Shown here: positions 62,641 through 64,000 of the stretch, one piece after another
Layout of the letters: the number at the start of each line of letters is the position of its first letter
How positions within the stretch are numbered: position 1 is the first letter of the stretch
Assembly (NCBI RefSeq): GCF_000013365.1
Contig: NC_007778.1
Coordinates: 1,302,001 to 1,366,000, forward strand
Length of the DNA stretch: 64,000 nucleotides
Source of the DNA: Rhodopseudomonas palustris HaA2
GTDB lineage: Bacteria > Pseudomonadota > Alphaproteobacteria > Rhizobiales > Xanthobacteraceae
Reading direction: 5' to 3'
The notes under the pieces: generated by a model
Told to the model about the DNA's origin: nothing
Database searches by the model: none
The model's input: only the letters and a program-made list of their open reading frames with translations
Program-made: the position numbers and the translations under genes

Positions 62641-64000
62641 TCATTGCCCTAACCGTTCGATCAGCGCCGGGGCATGGACCTGGTCGGCTTTGTAGTTGCC
62701 GGTCAGCGTGTACATCACGATGTTGACGCCGGCGCGGAAGGCGAATTCGCGCTGGCGTGGTTCGCCCGGCGTCAGCGGCAGCATCGGCTGGCCGTCCGGA
62801 CGCATCGCCCAGGCGCCGGCCAGATCGTTGGAGGTGATGATGATCGGCGACACGCCGTCGCCGCCGCGCGCTGGCCGGGTGGTGTCCTCGTCGTCGTTCT
62901 CGCGCGGCAGGGTTTCGACCCAGGTCTCGCCCGCAGTGAAGCGGCCGGGGAAGTCGCGCAGCAGGTAGAACGTCTTGGTCAGCACGTGCTCGCGCGGCAC
63001 CGGTTCGAGTTCGGGAACGTCGAGCGACGACAGCACGTTGCGCAGCGTCAGCATGCCGGGCGTCTGCGACGCGCCGTTCGGGCCGGCGGGCGCCTCGATC
63101 GCGTCGCGGGTGTCGAAGATCACCGTGCCGCCCTGCTTCATGTAGGCGCCGATCTTGTCGAGCGCGTCTTGCGGCGGCTTCGGCGCGCCCGCAATCACCG
63201 GCCAATAGATCAGCGGGAAGAACGACAATTCGTCGCGCGCCGGATCGATGCCCATCGGCTCGCCGGCTTCCAGCGCGGTGCGCTGCGCCAGAAACAGCGT
63301 CAGCCCGTTCATCCCGGCTTTGACGATCGAATCGACGTCGGCATTGCCGGTGACCACATAGGCGAGATGCGTCTGCGCCGTCGCCTTGATGGCGAAATCA
63401 TCCTTGGGGCCGTCGGCATAGGATCGTCCCGGCATGGTCGCGAGCGGCAGCGCGAGCAGCAGTGCCAGCGCCGCGGTGGCGGTGCGGCGGCGGCGCATCA
63501 TCAGCGCGGCGAGGCCTCCGCCGAGCAGCGCCACGATCAGCGCGTCGAGTCCGAACAGGCCGAGCGCGGAAGCGAGCAGCATGCCGCGCAGGTCGCGCGG
63601 TTCGGCGTTGGTGTAGTTGGCGCGCCGCGCAGCGATCGCCGCGGTGTCGAGCGCCACGATGCGGTCGGCGGCCGCGAGCGCATTGACCGCCAGCGGGCCG
63701 TCGGCCGGGCCGTAGAAACCGGGCGGGTGGTCGGCGCTGCCGCGGTCGCGATAGTCGGCCGGGATCGGCTTGGCGGAGGCCGGCGGCGGACCGAAGGCGC
63801 CGAACCCGTCGAGCGTGCGCAGTGGCGCCACGGTCTCGGCCGCCTTGGCGTCGGCGGCGACACCCGCGCCCGGCGTCGCGGTGTAGCCGGACATATCCAC
63901 TAGCCTGCGCAGCATTTCGACGAAGGTGCCGGACATCGGCAGATCCGACCAGCGCATGTCGGCGCTGACGTGAAACAGGGTGACCAGTCCCTTGCCGCGA
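62641..64000 (-). CDS. DUF4159 domain-containing membrane protein (partial at right edge)
   Basis: The gene runs off the right end, so only the C-terminal ~450 residues are visible. Two membrane helices lie early in the visible part (LGLFGLDALIVALLGGGLAA and AALALLLALPLATM). A DUF4159 domain of about 200 residues follows (AYVVTGNADVDSIVKAGMNG, PLIYWPVIAG, GGTVIFDTRDA, and HVLTKTFYLLRDFPGRFTAG). Full-length relatives carry an N-terminal BatA-type region. It precedes the VWA-like membrane gene, so the two are probably expressed together. Confidence 0.85.
   Translation of the reverse strand, partial: RGKGLVTLFHVSADMRWSDLPMSGTFVEMLRRLVDMSGYTATPGAGVAADAKAAETVAPLRTLDGFGAFGPPPASAKPIPADYRDRGSADHPPGFYGPADGPLAVNALAAADRIVALDTAAIAARRANYTNAEPRDLRGMLLASALGLFGLDALIVALLGGGLAALMMRRRRTATAALALLLALPLATMPGRSYADGPKDDFAIKATAQTHLAYVVTGNADVDSIVKAGMNGLTLFLAQRTALEAGEPMGIDPARDELSFFPLIYWPVIAGAPKPPQDALDKIGAYMKQGGTVIFDTRDAIEAPAGPNGASQTPGMLTLRNVLSSLDVPELEPVPREHVLTKTFYLLRDFPGRFTAGETWVETLPRENDDEDTTRPARGGDGVSPIIITSNDLAGAWAMRPDGQPMLPLTPGEPRQREFAFRAGVNIVMYTLTGNYKADQVHAPALIERLGQ

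Overview
The window is a GC-rich alphaproteobacterial chromosome segment. Its gene content and codon use look most like the Rhodopseudomonas/Bradyrhizobium group (Hyphomicrobiales, Nitrobacteraceae). That placement is inferred from protein recognition and repeat style, because no rRNA or tRNA gene is present. It is mostly ordinary chromosome, densely coding on both strands, with many short palindromic interspersed repeats between genes and one small low-GC patch near 38.5-39.6 kb.

Region 1 (0-16 kb) is an amine and one-carbon block. A copper amine oxidase (minus strand) is divergent from an AraC-type regulator. Next comes a minus-strand operon of a glutamate synthase-like three-subunit enzyme (amidotransferase, GXGXG subunit, FMN subunit) and a type III glutamine synthetase, then an XRE-cupin regulator and a GlxA-type AraC regulator. 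Facing these on the plus strand is a four-gene heterotetrameric sarcosine oxidase-type dehydrogenase, followed by formyl-tetrahydrofolate deformylase. The gene set matches the gamma-glutamylmethylamide/N-methylglutamate route (gmaS, mgsABC, mgdABCD), called glnT-glx-sox in rhizobia. The inferred job is moving the methyl group of methylamine or N-methyl amino acids onto folate and releasing it as formate.

Region 2 (16-35 kb) is catabolic and redox: acyl-CoA dehydrogenases including glutaryl-CoA dehydrogenase, an Asp/Glu racemase, an MDR oxidoreductase, a thioesterase, an SDR, an Lrp regulator, a solute-binding protein and two acyl-CoA ligases. It also holds cobC, ribB with a decayed second domain, and a small Crp/Fnr cluster with an FNR/FixK-type box.

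Region 3 (35-41 kb) has envelope genes (extensin-like protein, L,D-transpeptidase lipoprotein), corA, a low-GC two-gene membrane module of unknown function, and an orphan BrnA-like antitoxin. About 0.9 kb of repeats and apparently non-coding DNA follows.

Region 4 (41-60 kb) is core housekeeping: tadA, an rluB-type pseudouridine synthase with a very long Arg/Lys/Gly repeat extension, rsmD, prmB-moaE-moaD-pgsA, uvrC, an outer-membrane barrel protein, a cold-shock protein, rlmJ and a single-domain response regulator. It continues with a HAD phosphatase, a degenerate EAL membrane protein, an omega-amino-acid aminotransferase and hisS. The middle of hisS has base composition unlike its flanks.

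Region 5 (60-64 kb) is the end of a VWA/DUF4159 membrane-protein cluster; the last gene runs off the right edge.

No phage, CRISPR array, integrase or transposase was seen. The strongest candidates for something undescribed are the low-GC membrane gene pair (38485-39569), the mosaic hisS, the Fnr-box redox cluster (26.4-28.1 kb) and the degenerate EAL protein.
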